NCBI RefSeq assembly: GCF_047495875.1
Contig: NC_092460.1
Span: forward strand, 5,384,520 to 5,448,519
Length of the DNA: 64,000 bases
Source: Pithys albifrons albifrons
Taxonomy: Eukaryota > Chordata > Aves > Passeriformes > Thamnophilidae
Reading direction: 5' to 3'
A program made the position numbers and the translations under genes. Positions within the stretch are counted from its first letter, which is position 1. Every line of letters starts with the position of its first letter. The notes under the pieces were generated by a model. That model saw nothing but the letters and a program-made list of their open reading frames with translations. It was not told where the DNA came from and ran no database searches. This document shows positions 27,901 to 41,800 of this stretch, one piece after another.

Positions 27901-29617
27901 AGCAAATGCCCAGAACTCCTCCCCCTACCTGCTTCTCATCTGCCTAGAACACATCAATAAGCCTTAGGATAAAGGAGGGAAGACAAACAAAAGCAATGGA
28001 GTAAAAAAAGCTCTCACTTCACATAGTACCTGTAGAGACAAAAACTACTATAAAGATGTGCCAACACTGAGCATTCACATGGTGTTAAGTTTGTCACCAA
28101 AGCACCTAACACCTAATTATGCCATAAACACCGAGTGCAGATATTGTTGCCCACAGTTTACCATCAAAAGTCACTGCCACAAGAAAAGGCTGAAAGGACT
28201 GCATAAATGCAGACATCATCCCTATCTACAAACTTGAAGTGAGAAGGACCATTGACTCTCCTGGGTCTCGAGTTTGTTTGGAGCGTCTAGATGGTATTAA
28301 GTAACCAAGTCTCTTCCCCAAAAAGTGCTACTTTAGGAAACCACTCCTAACTTTCTGCTTATTTCTCAACAGTTACTGGAAATGCAAAAGGAAGAAAGTC
28401 TGGAGCAGTAAACATGGTTTATTTTTCTACACTTGATGTTTTGCTATTGCCAGTCAACTTCAAATATTCAAACATGTCAGAGCTTGAAAATACAGAGAAG
28501 TGAATGTAGCCTCACAAAATACAGACTGGAGACTGTAGCAGCTGGTCATCTTAATGTCTGATAGCAGGTAAATCAAGTAAGACTGCTATGGCATGGCACA
28601 GCACTGGACTCTTACTTGCTATTGACAGTGTCATTGCAGATTTTTATTTAATTGCTACATTTTCTTTTACCCTGGAAGACACCTCTGAAGCAAACTTTTC
28701 CAGTAATTCCAGTAAACTTTTCATTATGCTAAAAACATATTCTGTAATATCTCCAGTTGCTGGCCTTTGAAGCTGCCAAAAGCAATCTGCACAAAACTGA
28801 AAAGCAGTGCTAGACAGTCTAGACAAGATCTGTCCCAACAGAAGATTAGATACTCAATTCCATGTGATATTTATTTAATATACCTTGGCTGAAGTGCATT
28901 GTATGCTGTCCTGATGAACAGAAACAGCTACATGTCAGAAAAAGGTACTCTAAGCACACTGAGGAACCGATTCTAGAAGTATCCCAGAGCATGGAATGGC
29001 CAAAGTTCATGTTTACTATTTCAGAAGTAATTTCAACTTCAGTGTATGAATTCATAGCAGACAAGTTAGTGCTGGTGCATCAAAGAATGGGAATATTTTA
29101 GTCAACAGCCTCGTGGAATTATTATGTATGTTAAAGAGCCCAGATAACATCACACGCAATGAGCATCTGACAAATGCTTTGCACAAACAACACTAAGGCA
29201 CAGTTTTGCAGCACTGGACACAACCTCTGCACTGAAGTGCTTATTAAATGCAACGTTATGTTGTAGGGTGCTTTGAATCCATCCACAGCAGGGAATGACA
29301 GAGCTAAAAACTAGTCCCTGTCAAACAAGACTGAATCAAGATGAGTAAGAAAACCTAGTGGCCCTTGAGTCACAACTGAAAAGGACACAAATTTTGCCCG
29401 TGAGGTCTTTAACTACACCTGTAAAATCCAGTGCTTTTAGGGCAAATCCCAACAGTTTAGATAAGAAATGTAACCCCTTGTCTTACTTCAAAAAGCAAAG
29501 CTGAATGAGCGTTAATTTGTGCAGCCACCTGCATACTCCACGTTGTGATACGAAAGTCAGAAAACAGATTATTTATAACTCAAAAAAGCCTGGCCAAAAC
29601 ACAAACAAAACCCCCCA
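9979..29617. other. Long intronic stretch with no recognised gene or known repeat
   Basis: About 19.6 kb of AT-rich DNA with only short scattered frames. Single points of note are a palindromic E-box GAACACGTGTTC at 20161-20172 and another CACGTG at 25372-25377. Frames near 17136-17894 and 22894-23373 (up to 159 codons) show no recognisable protein. Conserved enhancers may exist here but cannot be identified from one sequence. Confidence 0.5.
20161..20172. promoter_or_regulatory. Palindromic E-box in MITF intron 1
   Basis: GAACACGTGTTC is a perfect 12-bp palindrome centred on CACGTG, the core bound by MITF/TFE, USF and MYC-MAX dimers. One such site is expected by chance in a window of this size, so function is only a possibility. 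The outer bases do not give the favoured GTCACGTGAC form. Confidence 0.25.
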
Positions 29618-29803
29618 CACTTTTCTTCTTACTCTGAGAGTCATCAATACTGGAACAGGTCACCCAGAGAAGTTATGAAGTCTCTGTCTTTGAAGATACT
29701 TAAAACCCAACATGACATGACTCTGAGCAGCACTCAATGATGAGCAATGGAGCTGGACAACACAGTCTCTAGAGGTGTCACCTCAATGACTCTGTGAGTC
29801 TGT
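29618..29803 (+). mobile_element. CR1 retrotransposon 3' fragment, old copy
   Basis: The stretch ACTGGAACAGGTCACCCAGAGAAGTT, then GTCTCTGTCTTTGAAGATACTTAAAACCCAACATGACATG, then TCTAGAGGTG near the end, follows the CR1 3' region in sense orientation. Several small indels mark it as old. The tail ACTCTGTGAGTCTGT resembles a decayed ATTCTGTG end. It has no open frame of length. Confidence 0.8.
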
Positions 29804-32800
29804 AAAGCCACTGGGAAAATTTCAGACTGCTGGAAATAACCCTATTCTAAACCTTCAGATCCTGTCCATGTGACACTCAGTATCAGACTTCACAGCCTAG
29901 TGGTTGGCTTTGAGAAAACCCAGTTTGGGTCCAGAAAGCTGTGGTCATATCCATCTCCTTTTCCAGAGGAGCCACAAAAGCACTTGCTATCACAGCAGGC
30001 AAACACACACATGAGGGCTAAAGCATCTGTTCTTTGTGATATAAGAACATGCAAATCTAAATACTCATCTCAAACACTATCATCAGGACATCAGAAATAA
30101 ATGAGTAGTTAAGTCTTTTGGGAGGAAAAACTCTCCAGCTGATAGTGCTCATTCTCTGCTAAACAAACTATACTGAAATTCAGTTAATTCTGCATCTTAT
30201 GTTGAAAAGATTACACATTTATCTTTTTCTAGAGGGATTTTTTACTTTTCTAAGTAGTATTTCAATGAAAGTGGAACATATTAAAACCACAGTGTTGGGC
30301 TCAAAAGTACATCAGATTTAACAGGCTGCCATATGCTGAACACTCTTCTCTCAATCCAACAACATGGATTTCAGCTCTAACCATGAGCTGAAACTGAAGC
30401 ACAAATAATCTCCAGCAGCACAGCTCACATGCTTAAGGCCTGCTGGATCAGGGTAGAGCACTTCTGTGCTTGTTACAGCCTAAGGGCTGCAACAAGTTTA
30501 AACCTACAAGTATAAAACCAATTGAATTATTTAGTATTCTGAAATAAAGGCTACATGCAAATGTTGTGTTGGACAGAGGACTGATCAAGGTAGATCTTTA
30601 AACATAAACTTAACTTCAGTTGGCGTTTAAGGCTGATCTCTTTCAAAATAACCTCAGCCTGAACATTGGATGCTTTCTTAGCTTGCAGCTCCCACTACAT
30701 CAAGGATTTAAAGTACATTTGGGGGGGAGGACAGACTATGTAGGCATTTGCTCAGGAAGAATGCTTTGGGGAGATACTACATATCATTTTAAAATTTCAA
30801 TTACTTTCACAACCTCAAAGAAGCCCAAATTGTTCCTAAAATTCTAGCACTTCCCTGAATTTTAATTCAAATTCTCATCTTCATCTAAGTAGATGCAAGG
30901 AAACAGAAAAGAGCATGTTACCAAAAACTTCCATAAAATTCCGTAAAATTATCTAGATGGTTTTCATTCCACAGAAAATACTAAATCAGCAGTTTGTATA
31001 GCATAGCACTTTGTAAACACACAAAATAAAGAGAAAACAATACACAAGTGGAAAGTGCAAATGCTGAGCCCGTTATATTTTTGTTCCAGCAGAAATACAG
31101 CACAACCAATACCATCTTGCAGTTCTAGAGCACCTGTCTTTCTGCTGCCAGGGGTGCTCTGAAGCTGTAAATGCCACCAAATAAATTGTCGCAGCTCACA
31201 GTTCAACCAATAATTTTTCCTGTGCTACATGTGGAAAGGAGGAACTGCATTCCCACCACTTAACCCCCAAACCTCAGCATTCCTTATAGCACCAGAAGCC
31301 AGAGAACACCTACTGAACAACCTATGTACTTTGGATGACTCTGCAAGCAGCCAAATTTAGCAAATTTTCTATTTTCTCCACAGCATAGCCTGATTCTGTG
31401 GCTCTTAAATACAGGGGAAACTGTCTTAAATTAAACAGTGATTAGAGATTTAGAATTTCAAGAGCTTGCCACAAAAAATGAACCCACTGAAAAAAGATGA
31501 GGACAGATACTGCAATTTTCTATGCTGTGCTATTTAACAAATCTCAATGCAAAGGCACTAAATTACAGATGGGAAACAAGCATCACATAATTACATGACA
31601 ACACCTGAAATCATTCAAATCCACCACAAGAAGAATCAGGAAATTGATCGGAAAGATCAGCAAAAGATGAGCCATGAAAAAATCTCTCTGCAGATACAGA
31701 TGGATATTCATCTCCTTTACATGGCATCTCTCTAAAAGGTTTCATAGCAACGGGGCAGGAGTTATCCCATGGCAGGGGAGGAGGCTGGTAACCACAAAAC
31801 CAGTACTGTCCCAGAGGTTAGAGTATATCTCAAAAACAATAAGAGAAAACAGGTGAGTGAGCAAACCCAGGACTAAAAATTAGTTTCTTGAACTCTAAGA
31901 AATCTCTAAAGTATTTCTTCCTTAGATCATTAATGTTTTTCTGTGCAGCGTTGCTGGTTTTCCTCATCATCCAGCCAGGAGGGCAGGCACAAAAGCATCA
32001 CTGAAACATGTTGAAGGTTGCACCACAGCAATAACACATGGATGCTCTTGCAGTTCTTTGGGACAGCAGGACCTGTCAATGTCCATGTGTCCCTGTCTCT
32101 ATGCCTACTCAAAACAACTGGCCAGGAGAAGCTCTGGGTATGAAACTGGTGGGATCACCAACTGATGAAGCCACCATTGAGGTGCTCCAGCTGCAGCTTC
32201 AGCTGCAAGAGTCACCTTTTCTCACCACCCCTCCCTTCATGGCACTGGTGCCCAGAGTGACACTCAGCACAGCAGAACACAAGACCACTGGACCTGTTCC
32301 TCCGCAGGTCTATTTATAATGTCAAGTGGTGCTGCAAGGCAAAAGCCCAACTGGTCAATAGTTTCAAAGGGTAAGTCCCTGAAGATCTCACCTGAGAGCA
32401 AAGGACATGCTACCCAAGGACAGTGCAAGAGATCACTGCACACACAGAAGGGAAGTTTTGTCCTGTGGAGATAGAGGTACCCCAGAACTACTCTTACAAC
32501 TACCTTCATTAGAAAGGCTAAGTGAGGGATAATTAAGTCTTCTCCAAAAACAAGGACTCCTTTGGAAAGACAGCAATTACTGCCTGCTCAGAGGGATCTC
32601 TCCCAGATGTTGTGAAGGTAGGGTGTCCAATTTCTTTCAGAAGTATCAAAAAGTTTGCAAGTAAGACCCTCCTCAGCTCTGCAAATGTGCAGCAGGATCA
32701 GGCCCTTTCCAGCCAGCCCTGTTTTTGTTGCAGAGGCAGCTTCAGGACCTTTGAGACCCTCACAACAGGCAGATCTGTTTCATGATTTTCCACCTTACTC

Positions 32801-35800
32801 AACACACCTAAAAACCACAAAGTTCTTGGTGGCCCACAGCATCTTCAGGGCATCTTCACAGCTTCTACAGCACAGCTTTGTACTGTATCAAAAGCTGCAT
32901 TACCTGGGAACCAAATTATCACTTGCAGAATAGTTTTGCAATTAGATTGAAACTAAAAATTGTGCAACAAGCTAAATCAAAAAACAAGTTTATGTTACAG
33001 ACATTATTTCATCTCCTGCCTTACTTACATTGCTCCTTTGTAACTCACTTCTACACAGATTCAAGCTTCTCTTGCTGTACCACAAACGATTTCACATTCC
33101 TAAAAAAGTAAGCATTCCTAAGAAATAACATATACTTGTCATCACTCTTAGCATCCATCTTTGCCTGAAGCTTCCTCACCAACACATACCTCTGAGAGGC
33201 CTTTTGGCCATCAGTCCATACCACCCTTCAAATTCCTTGCCTTCCTGCAACCGTTCAGGATTCTCTGGTTACAATAACCCTAAAGACTTCTTTCCTTCAT
33301 CCAGGTATCTCTGCCCCAAATATCACCACTCATATTTCAAGCAGGTCCCCATATTTGATGCTGTGACCTCAACTACAGAAATTGACAACTACTTTTTAGA
33401 AACAGATGGAGCTGAAAATTATTGAATTTTTGAGCAGATCTCTACTTGCCTCCTGGTAGAGCTGTTCTACTTTGTACAAGTAGCTATTTTCTGGAGGAGG
33501 GTGAGAACCATCCCAAGCAAATACTCACTCCCTTGTGTTACACCAAGTCACTCCTGCTCCTAACAGGCTCAATCCATACTATACAGGGCAAAACAGAGTG
33601 ACTTGAGCAAAAAACACACCTCAGAAAAGTTTATTGTTTTGGGCACTTGAAGGATAGTAGGCAGTTTCAGTCTTGTCTTGAGTCACAGTCAGGATGGCAA
33701 CTCAAAACTTCTATGTGCTGAGTGGATTAAACTAGAGTAGGGGGATGTCACACTACCTGCTCTTCCTCATTTCTGTAAGAACACACCTGTCTTGGGCACA
33801 TCACTCTGAGGATGGTTTAGCAACAGCTCACCTAGAACCAACAACCAAATCTTCAAGGAACAGCATTTAGCACCAACACTAGCCTCCTGCATCCTTCCTT
33901 GGCCGACTTGGCCAATCCCCCGCTCCAGAGGCCAGTGCTCACAAGCCTTCTTTGAAGCCACATTTCCCCATGTGTTCTTTAAGGAACCCAGACTACCACC
34001 TCATGGTTGTTTTTTTTTTAATTCCACTAGGCAGCAGAACACATAAAAATGACATGATGCAACGCTAAACCCAAGTTCCCCTAATGAATATAGCCCTAAG
34101 TGTCCAACAGGATGTGACAGGTGGACAGGCAGGCGAGCTGAGCGAGGATGAGGTCATGAAATGAGCAGTTTGCACAGCACACTACTAATCTTAAATTCCA
34201 AACTCATTATGCACAAGCCTAACAAACAAAGGAGCAGCTTAACAGATTTACAATGTACCTTCTCCAAGGGTGGAATAATTATTTATCAGATAGCAACCTT
34301 CGTGTTACAACAGCAATAAATAAATAAATGGTCCCAGCAACTCTTCTGAACCATGCCTGTGGCTTCACTAGACAGACTAACATCTGGGATGTGCCCTTAG
34401 CTGGCTGAGCTTGGGTAGAATTGTAAATATTTGATACAAATAAAAGAAAGCTTGCTAGATGGAGCACAAACCCAAACACAGCAATTAATGGCATCCCAGG
34501 GGACACACTGCAAGAGACCCACACCCCTGAACTCCTTCCAGCTTCCAATGAACAGCCCATAAGAGTTTTTTCCCCTTTGTTTTTCTGTAATATTATTCCC
34601 TCCTGCATGTGTACACATGTCAATACCATTCTGATTTCATTCTCTCAGGTTGCAACTGTTATTCATCCAGGCTGAAGTTCACAATTATAGAAAGGTTTTG
34701 TATTCCTAATTTGGCTTTACAGCTGCATATTACCATGCAGAGACATACCCAGAGAAAGCATTTCCAAAGTCGTACTTTATACAAATTCTCTCCTTTATTT
34801 AGGTAAAACCTGAAGAATCCTGAAAGGAAATAGTAAATGGGCACAAAAATAGGCTCAGCCAGGCTCTCCCACTCAGATATCTCAATGATCCTTTTCCATC
34901 TCTGCAACATTATTCTGATCTCCCAGTTTAAAGCACCAGGACCACACGTTCCCCTTGCCCAGATTCCCAATCTCTCACCATCTGACATCTTCCAATGTCT
35001 GCTCACATCTTCTCACTCTGAAACAGGTCCCAGCTGATTTACCTCCAATCCCAAGCCTTCTAGCTAGTTACTTCTCCTCCAGAAAGGATCACAGTTAATT
35101 CCTATTTTATTTGTATGTTTACATGTTGCAACAGGATGTCTGGCAGTAAGATTAGTAACAATCATTGAATGTCCTGTCTCCATTTTACCAAGCATTCTTC
35201 ATTTGGGACAATCCAGTTGTTCCCACTCCTTATCACTTTCCTCCATCTTCAGACACTGAAGTCCCTGCTCTACCAGGTTTCCCCCATTCCTTCAAAAGTT
35301 TGTGTTGTCACATACTTGCAAAGAGAAGAAACAGTGTTGCAGCATTTGGGTTACAGGCTATATACTATATTATTCTTTAAACACATTAAACTTAGCAAGC
35401 TTCCAGCAACAAAATATCTCAAAGATGATCAACATCTTTCCAGGAACTCAAAATACTAATATTCACCTAAATTTTCTCAGAATTCACCACAAACAAATTC
35501 TTTAATGTAACAGTAGGCCAAACCAGGCGGATGAACCCTGCACACAAAGATTGCCTTTGTAGGTTTGGACAAACATCCTTCCAACCCTCCAAAACTTCAG
35601 TAGCCTCTGCGTAAGCAGCCTCACTCACAAGATGGTCTGAGAAGACCAGACCCCCAGTCTGCTCCACCCAGACACATCAGCCTAAACAGCAGGTTCAGGT
35701 GGGTCTATGCCCATTTGGAGTCAGAAGAGCAGCACAAATGAAGGTGCAACGTACCTGTGACTCCAGATCACTGTTTTTTGGGGAGCGGTCAGGAAGGATG

Positions 35801-38800
35801 AATCCAGTTCTTCCCAGAGGTGGGAACTGCTGCATCGTCTCCAATGCAGCTGTTTCCCTCAGCTGTAATGTCCCTATGAAATACCAACTGCAGGACTGGT
35901 CTCCAGCCACCTCACCCCGAACCTGGGGTGTTCTAGAGTAAGCGAAAAAGGGTTTGAAAAAAAGGCATTTGTTTGTTCTCGATGCTCGTTTCTGCAAGTA
36001 ACACGGAATTCATAAACTCCACATCTGCAGATGTATGTCTTCCTGCATGGTAAAGGAATAATCTTCATGGGAACTGATTTAAAAAAAAAAAAACTTGTTT
36101 ACTATTAGAGGCTGTTAATTACAACATTAAAATACTAGCTTGAACCCTACATTACACTTGCATTCTCTTTTACATAGCAGTATACGTAACAATCACAGCA
36201 AGCAGCTCTGTTGGCTCATGCTGGAAGAAGTAATTATATATCACAGGAACACATTTTTGCCCTTCAACCTGCCCGTCCAGTCCATGCAGCAGCTGCAAGC
36301 AGCAGGTCAGGGCGGGGGGAGTCTACAGAGTGTTTCTAAATAATCACTTACCACTGAAGAAAAAAAGCTAAAAACCACCAGCCCCTGGCTTGCATGCTTG
36401 GCAGAAAGCTGCTAACACAAACATTAAAGCAGCCCTTGCAGCAGAGATGTTACCAGAAAAAATGAGCTTGATCCAAAGGCACTATTAGTGGTTGAAGTAT
36501 TAGCTAGAAGTTGTACTGCAAGCCTTCCTTAGTAATTTTCACCAGTTTTGTGCTTGTACCAGTGACATTCACAGCATCCTCTTGCACTTGGACACTACTA
36601 TGACCTCTCTGAAACACCTACTCTCTGGTGAAGCCCATAGACATCAATGACTGGGGCTTTTATAAGTCAAGGGCTGAAATTCTGGACAAGGATACTACGA
36701 GAGACTTTCAAAAGGCATCCCAAAATTGCAAGAGCCCACCCACAGCAAGCAGAGCTTTGGGGTGCCTAACACTGAAAACTGCACAGAACTTCTACCTTGG
36801 AGATGGACTGGAGAACAAGCTGTTCTCTTTCAAGACTTCGGTTCCAGTGAACCCAAGTATTTCAATCTTTACACTCAAAGCAGCATCAGTTTTTTACAGC
36901 TGCTGCAGATAAAGCAGTAGCATTGTTATATTATGAATATGCAACAATATTCCCTTTCCTGTGCTGGATTTTTCCCCAGTATGAAATGAAGCGTAAAACT
37001 ACAAACAAGCCACTAGTTGTGCTGTTACTGTTTAACTAGAGATAATTTAAAAAAATCTCAGTTCCAGTATAATATGATAGTGATGCAACAGTTAACTGTC
37101 CAGCAAAATCTGCCATACCATGCTGCTTAATCATGTTGTCTTTGTTCCAGAAAAAAATTATACTAAAGATAGTGTAGTTTTCCAAACAAAAACATTACAG
37201 CCAGTGCATTTCAAAAACTTCTTGAATCCAAAGCAGAACGAGACAGACAATAATGGCCAAGAGCCTGACCAGCTTAATGGAAGTTGGACTCTCATTTTGT
37301 TCTCAACACTTAAACAGCAGATCGTTCTCAGAAGACAATTAAAAGCCAATACACAATTTCAATTTTTTTAGCAGAAAAGTAAACAGAAAATTACTCCTTC
37401 TGTTTCATGTTCAAAGTCTTAAAGCATGTTGCTTTGGAAAACAAACCTAGAAACAGGAGGACAACATAGTTAAGCATCAGAACAGGTTTCTCCTGTACTC
37501 TCATTTTTAAGCAGCTGTACAGATTTCTTCCCACTAAACTTTTAATCATAGAAAGAGGCTGAATTTGTTTGTAAAATAGCACATCTGCAAGCCTCTTCTG
37601 CTCTTGTTTCCCAGTTTTCTGCTAGATCCTGACACAACTGTACAGCAGGAATTAGTCATGCTGCCTATGGATAGGTTCACAGCAGCTCCAAAATTCTAAG
37701 CCAGAAGCTTGTGAAATTACCTCCACTACATGTGGGGAACTGAGCAATACCAGGGGCAGCCCACCTATCCATCAGCAGGGCTGCACAGGCTTATTTTCAG
37801 CCATTTAAGAGACAGAATATATTGATTCAAATTATCACCTGGACTCTGTAGATCAGTGACAGACTATATAGGAAAGCTTCCTGCTCACCAGAAAGGTATG
37901 GATTTATTTCAAGTAGAGTACATATGTACTTACACACAACTAACGCAGCCAGCAGTCTGATAAATAAAAAGAAAACACATGTGCTTTCTAAAAGATGCAC
38001 AGTCAGTGCAGCCAGCTCAGCCTCAAAATATCTGTGCCCTCTCTGATCAGCTTGGCAGCCAAACAAAACCCTCCCGAGGAAAGCAGGCCAGGGAAGCAAA
38101 AAGGTGACGCTCAATAGTTCGTATCAAAGCAAATGCTGAACTGAATTTCATGGGCTATTTCTGTTTCCCTACTAAATAGCAAAGGCCTACTGCAAATAAC
38201 AGAGTGAGAGTTTTGCAGGAGACAAAAGGTCACCCAGGATCTCTCATCATGGAAAATGCTCTGCTTACAGACATGGTCAGTACCAGTTCCCTGTGTAAAG
38301 AAATATACGGAAATACCACTTATTGTCTCCACATGTTTATACAACAGACACTCCAACTGCAGCCTTTCCTTTTAAGACTGTTTTCAGAAATAAAAAAGTA
38401 CAAAAAGATGTGGCGAGGGTTTCCTTCCCAGTGAAGCGAATTTGAGGTGCAGAATAAACATGGAATTATTGACTCACTCACAAAAATGTTACCGGAGAGA
38501 TTTCGGAGACATACTTTTGGCTTAGCTCTACTCCCACTGACGCTGGATAAGACTTCTACCACTGATTTCAGGCAGTGCTAGCCTACGTAGCACTTAAAGC
38601 TCAGCTATTATTACCTTTTAGTTTAAAATACGTAATGTTCCTCTGTAACAGACGGAAAAATATTTCAGGAACTTTTTAAATCTGTTCCTCCAAGATACAT
38701 TTTTATTTTTTTTTTAATCACACTGAGACGCGGTTCCTGGATGCAAGAACATGTGACCTGTTCTAAATAAAGGATATTTTCCACTTCTTGCACAACTGGA

Positions 38801-41800
38801 ACAGATATAAGCAGTAGCTTGAACAAACTGCATTGCAGAACCCAACCAGAATATAAAACACTTGAATAAGATCCATAAATAGCAGTAATATGAAAAGACT
38901 ACCTCCAATAAGGCACAAACTCAATGTTAAGCCTAATGTAATCAAGTTCAAATTCAATCAAGCTGCAAAGTTCATTTACAAAATCAAATTTGATCATCTG
39001 CAGGCTAAGGCACTATGGCACTTTAGAAGAGTCCTCTTTGGCTCCAGAGTAAGCCCACAGTCTAAAATGTGAGCCTCTTTGGTGAAATTATTATTTCCCC
39101 AACAATCACTGTCTATTACAAGGGAAGTTTCAACTAAATCAAGACTTCAGTGTTTAGCACAGCACCAGAAAAGAGGAAAAAAACCAAAAAGGAGTGCTTT
39201 ACAGATGAGGCATTGGTAGATATAAGTAAAATATTAAAGGTTTGTATTGAAAAAAAAGGCCTTTGGACAGCAGGAATGATGAGAATTTTGTAAAGACATC
39301 AATGCTTTAATAATGACAAATTCTACATGTCGATGCTATTGCTCATAAAACAAAAATAAGCTGCCTAAGAAACTATCACGCAAATTAAATGCATTTCCTA
39401 ATATTTTTTCCACTAAAAATACTTCAGTGACTACATCATTTGGATGCATTTTAACCCATCTGAAAATATAGGCACCAGAAAAGGGCACAAATAGCAGCAA
39501 TTTACCTGCAGGCTTTATTAAGGGCAAGGCAGTAAATTACAACAACTGACAATAATTTGCTGGCACTTGCGAGGTCACACAGACCATCCAAATGGGCACA
39601 CATTGCAGAGAACAAAAACATACAGAGAAAAATCAATTGAATACAGCAACTTTTTGCTGCATTTGGCACACCTGGGTTAGTTCAAATTGCCCTGTGCAGA
39701 GGCAGGCTGTACAGTCATTACCTCCAGATAGCAGTTTGATATCCAAAACATCACTATAGTAAGCCAAATGATTTAAAGAATCTACATTAGCAATATGACA
39801 GATGTAATTTAAGCCTCCAGCACCCTGCTGACTGTGTGCAGACATGTCAGGATCTGTGTTTACTTTTGGTAATAAAACTCCATCGATTTCATTGTACACT
39901 GCTGGTACCAGGAAAGAAATATTACTTGCTTGTTCATTACACAAACACACACATATTTAAGTGTATGTACTTACAGATTAAAAATATTAGCCCTTGGAAA
40001 TGTATGAATATGAGGGGGGGGGAAAGAGATCTCATTGTCTTACTGGCTAGTCTTAAAGTCCAGTTTTGTCCCACAGTGAAAAGTGACTCTGGAGAAACCA
40101 AAGCAAATGAAACATCATCTCAGTTTTCAAAGAGATTCAACCACGGCAAATTCCAGAGAACCCTTGAATGTAGGTAGGGCTTTGCTCAAGAAGCCAACTT
40201 CTGATGAGTTGGAGGGGTTTGGGAAATATGGGTGGAACTGATCTATCTCAGCCCCATGTATTCCCTTCATCCCCTGTGATTAAAGCTTTTGCTGGGCTTA
40301 CATTTTAACTTGGCCTCTAGCGTTCAATTGTGGCTTGGCCTAAGTTACTACAGTATTTACTGCAAAAAGCTTTTATTATTGGACCCCTTGCGGCTTTGGA
40401 TTGCAGACCCGAATTATGAAATAGGGATGGAGTAACTGTGAGGGCACACTGGAGAGCAGAAATATTCAACTGGATGTCATATATTGGAAAACAAGCAACC
40501 TGGGAGGAAGTGAATAGCAGAGTTTCACTCAGTGAAGGACAACAATATCAGCAGGGCTGAGTTAAACTCGGACACAAGAATGGTTTTTCTTGGTTCAGAG
40601 CACTAACATTCTTACCTGTTTCTGAGTGGGATGGATTTTCTCTGTATTCACAATTTCAGCTGCTATGATAAGCCAAGGGTGGTTCTCAGCTCTTACAGTT
40701 ACAAGAGCAGAGAAAGCCCTGAATGTTGCTAGGAAATCAGCAGTTCTCACCAGGGAAAAGAGCAGATTGCTGTTAAGACTGAGCTCCTAACATCAGCTCT
40801 TGCCTCTGGTTTGCCTGCTCCCCAGCCACCTTTCCAGAGCCAGGCTGTGGAGAGGGTAAGAAAGAAATTCCCATGGCCACAGTCCCACAACTACACCACG
40901 CTGACCTGGTGTTATTCCACTCACTGCTGTGCAATTACTCCTGATTTACATGCACAAGAGAAAGCGGCAGGGTAATGCTGGATACCCTCGATAATCATCA
41001 GTCTGACTGGTTTCAGGCCTCAGCAAAGCCAAAGGACTACAGAAGTCCTCTGAGATACAATCATGAAGCAAACAGGTTTGTGAGCAACTTCTGCCTCCTG
41101 TTATCATCAAACTTTATCAGCCTGGCTCCAGGGACAGGTTTATATGGACCCAGCAGGGCCCCTGACTCCTTTGCATCTTCATCTCAAATAAGACCAGGAA
41201 GAAAACTGAGACCCTACCTCGAGGGAGATGTACATGAGCTGGGCAGACTCCACACTGAGGTTAACATGTCAGCTCACTATCTGCCAGAAAAACCATGGAT
41301 TATTATTCCACCCTCAGGGCTCCCTCTTCTCATGTACGTGGGTACGTGTGCAGGGACACGAGGCAGACTGGGGCAAGCTGGTCACTTTTCCTACTCAACA
41401 AGCCCTCCTGCAAACATCAGGCCAGATGCTGGCCTGAGGCACCAGCAGAATATCAGGACAACAGGCATGGGTGTCCTTTTAAACCCAAAGTGTGGGCAGT
41501 GCTGGCTCTGCAGGAGTATCAGGTAAGGATGTACTGGGGAAATTGAATACACGGAAACATGAAGTGACAACATTTAGAAGACAGTCAAATACTCCAGTGT
41601 TTCATTATAGAGTTTATTCACATTCCCCTGAGAGAAGAGAACAACGCAGTGATATATTCAGGTCCCAAAGCACCAAGTCACAGGAATTAAAGGCAGTTAC
41701 ACTATCTGTGCAAGGTCAAATGCAGACCTGCCATCTAAGCTCCAACACAGACCTGCTATCTATGCTATATTGCTCACACCGGGAAAGCACAGACAAACTG

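Noticed and set aside
40014..40022. Run of nine G bases as a possible G-quadruplex
   Set aside because: A single G tract without neighbouring G tracts cannot form a standard quadruplex. It looks like a simple homopolymer.
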